NCBI GenBank assembly: GCA_910589415.1
Contig: OU342636.1
Span: 9,158,437 to 9,222,436, forward strand
Reading direction: 5' to 3'
DNA from: Malachius bipustulatus
Taxonomy: Eukaryota; Arthropoda; Insecta; Coleoptera; Melyridae
Length of the DNA stretch: 64,000 nucleotides
Part shown: piece by piece, positions 62,721-64,000 of the stretch
Numbering within the stretch: the first letter of the stretch is position 1
How the letters are laid out: every line of letters begins with the position of its first letter
The notes under the pieces: model-generated
The model's input: the letters and a program-made list of their open reading frames with translations, nothing else
Database searches by the model: none
Told to the model about the DNA's origin: nothing
Program-made: the position numbers and the translations under genes

Positions 62721-64000
62721 AAGAAATATATATATTTTTTTTTTGTATTAATAATATTATTAATAGTTAATACACCTAGTTATAATCTTAAGATCAACCA
62801 TAAGCCTCTGATCTCCACAGATATCGAATGATACAAGTTTCTCTATCTAATAACATTTTCCAAATATCAACAAACAATTTAATCAATTACATCTCTAAAA
62901 ACTATGTTAGAACAAAAAAAAATATTATTTAGATTATCGAATTTGTTCCGTTCCCATGTTTCCCTTTTCCATATAATTCCCTCCTTATTTTGAATTATGC
63001 ACTGGGGGGGAGGAACGTGACAACATGGTGCGCGAGACCATGTCCTATGGGCATACAGCCAAAGGGTGCCTGCCTACCACTTCACCCAAGAGAATGAGAA
63101 GAACTGTCGTCGCGGTCGGTCCACTTCCGGGTGTATACATAAGATGAGTGTTTACATTGCAATCCACAAGTGCTATGCGACGCGATAGTATCTTCGGCCC
63201 TTGTCGCCAAATGAAAGCTCACTAAGCTGTCTACATGGGATATTTAAGGTAGGTGCATAATTATCATCCTAGAAATTATACCCCTTAATTGCTCCCCTAA
63301 TTATTTTCCCGCTGGTCCTTCGAGTAATTAAATTAATCCAAATTCCAAACCGCGTGACTTACTATACAAATAGAACAATTGAGTTCTTGGCAGTAAGTCT
63401 ATACGCAACATTTTGGTCTTCGAGCCCGATTTTCTAAATTGAATCACTTTTAAGACCTTTTAATAATTACAGTTCATAATCAGTCAAAATTTGATATACA
63501 TTCTTGCATTTTCGCCCGCATTAATTTAACTTATTAATTAATCGCGCGGGTTTAACTTTCCAGTGACAAATTGCGTCAATTGGTTTTTTATTGATTGGGT
63601 AACATATTCCTAATCTCCATTAGCAATTATTATTATAATAATTATATTATATTGTATAGATACCTGTAGGTACCTACTTTGATTCTTATTTAGGTACGTA
63701 TGTAAACACTTCTCTTGCACGCATTATTTGCAGGTCGTGTTAGGTAGGTACTAGTTTCTCCAGACAGATTTTTGTGCCAATATCGAGCGAGAAGTTCCAC
63801 AGCTGCAGCTGGCTGGAACACAGTGAACACACCTGTGTGGTAACCGATTAATATTTTATTGCTTTGATTTGTCTACATTTTAGACATTTTACATTTACCC
63901 CTAAATAGGTAGATACGTTTGTATTCTGTTTCGTGGACGTATTGCGTAAAATTCACGCAGTGTAAACCCCGTAAAATGTCGTATACTGTGGATAAGGCAA
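62721..64000. other. Non-coding flank, nothing recognised
   Basis: AT-rich, with a GC-richer block (63000-63240) containing GGGGGGGAGGAACGTG and no long frame. Tetranucleotide-like GTAGGTACCTAC words appear near 63665-63735. It may be host DNA to the right of element B. Confidence 0.45.

Noticed and set aside
63000..63240. GC-richer block as coding exon
   Set aside because: No frame of useful length, no splice sites that fit and no recognisable peptide.
1..64000. tRNA, rRNA, operon-type ribosome-binding sites
   Set aside because: No cloverleaf, rRNA-like segment or prokaryotic signal was noticed; the DNA is eukaryotic. A tRNA scan was not possible here.

Overview
The window is arthropod, almost certainly insect, genomic DNA: AT-rich, with spliced genes, CR1/Jockey-type LINEs, a Gypsy LTR retrotransposon, mariner-like elements of the insect DUF4817 group, and a TATA plus TCAGT core promoter. 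No species can be named and no host protein-coding gene is convincingly recognised. Nearly all coding capacity belongs to mobile or virus-derived DNA.

Layout. 0.3-5.5 kb: a 91-bp satellite split by a near-complete LINE (928-5184). 5.5-14 kb: host-like non-coding DNA with two decayed mariner-type transposases, one inside a foldback element with ~0.5-kb inverted arms. 14.9-17.3 kb: a diverged higher-order satellite containing a palindromic MITE. 17.3-22.5 kb: mostly empty, with a LINE relic and a ~255-bp tandem repeat. 22.5-39.8 kb: a duplicated ~0.7-kb segment carrying decayed pieces of a viral gene, interrupted by foldback elements, a LINE (23.45-36.07 kb) and, inside that LINE, a young Gypsy element (26,294-35,699). 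40.0-41.25 kb: another long palindrome.

41.4-51.3 kb (element A): a decayed Polinton/adintovirus-like element. It has a spliced gene with a weakly PC4-like segment, a double-jelly-roll major capsid protein (MCP), a short basic ORF overlapping the MCP start, a penton-like minor capsid protein, an adenain-like protease, a parvovirus-type PLA2-domain protein split by a complete LINE (46,286-50,563), and the first 56 codons of a packaging ATPase.

51.7-62.7 kb (element B): a second, AT-richer and largely intact relative. Its left arm is all on the minus strand: packaging ATPase, a frameshifted Polinton-associated protein, a coiled-coil/fibre-motif protein, a retrovirus-like integrase with chromodomain, a secreted glycoprotein and a type I membrane glycoprotein. 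Its right arm is all on the plus strand: PLA2 protein, protease, penton, short basic ORF, MCP and a 70-aa protein. The arms diverge from a 92-bp promoter region. Inverted repeats of ~70 bp flank the capsid/ATPase module. Just outside lies a compact spliced gene with a 24-nt microexon and an excellent TATA/Inr promoter.

Taken together, B encodes what is needed to build, mature, fill and integrate a particle, plus two candidate surface glycoproteins. No protein-primed DNA polymerase B is visible anywhere in the window, which makes it unusual for a Polinton or adintovirus. This PolB-less element, its degraded sister A and the scattered relics of an A-type gene are the most interesting content here.
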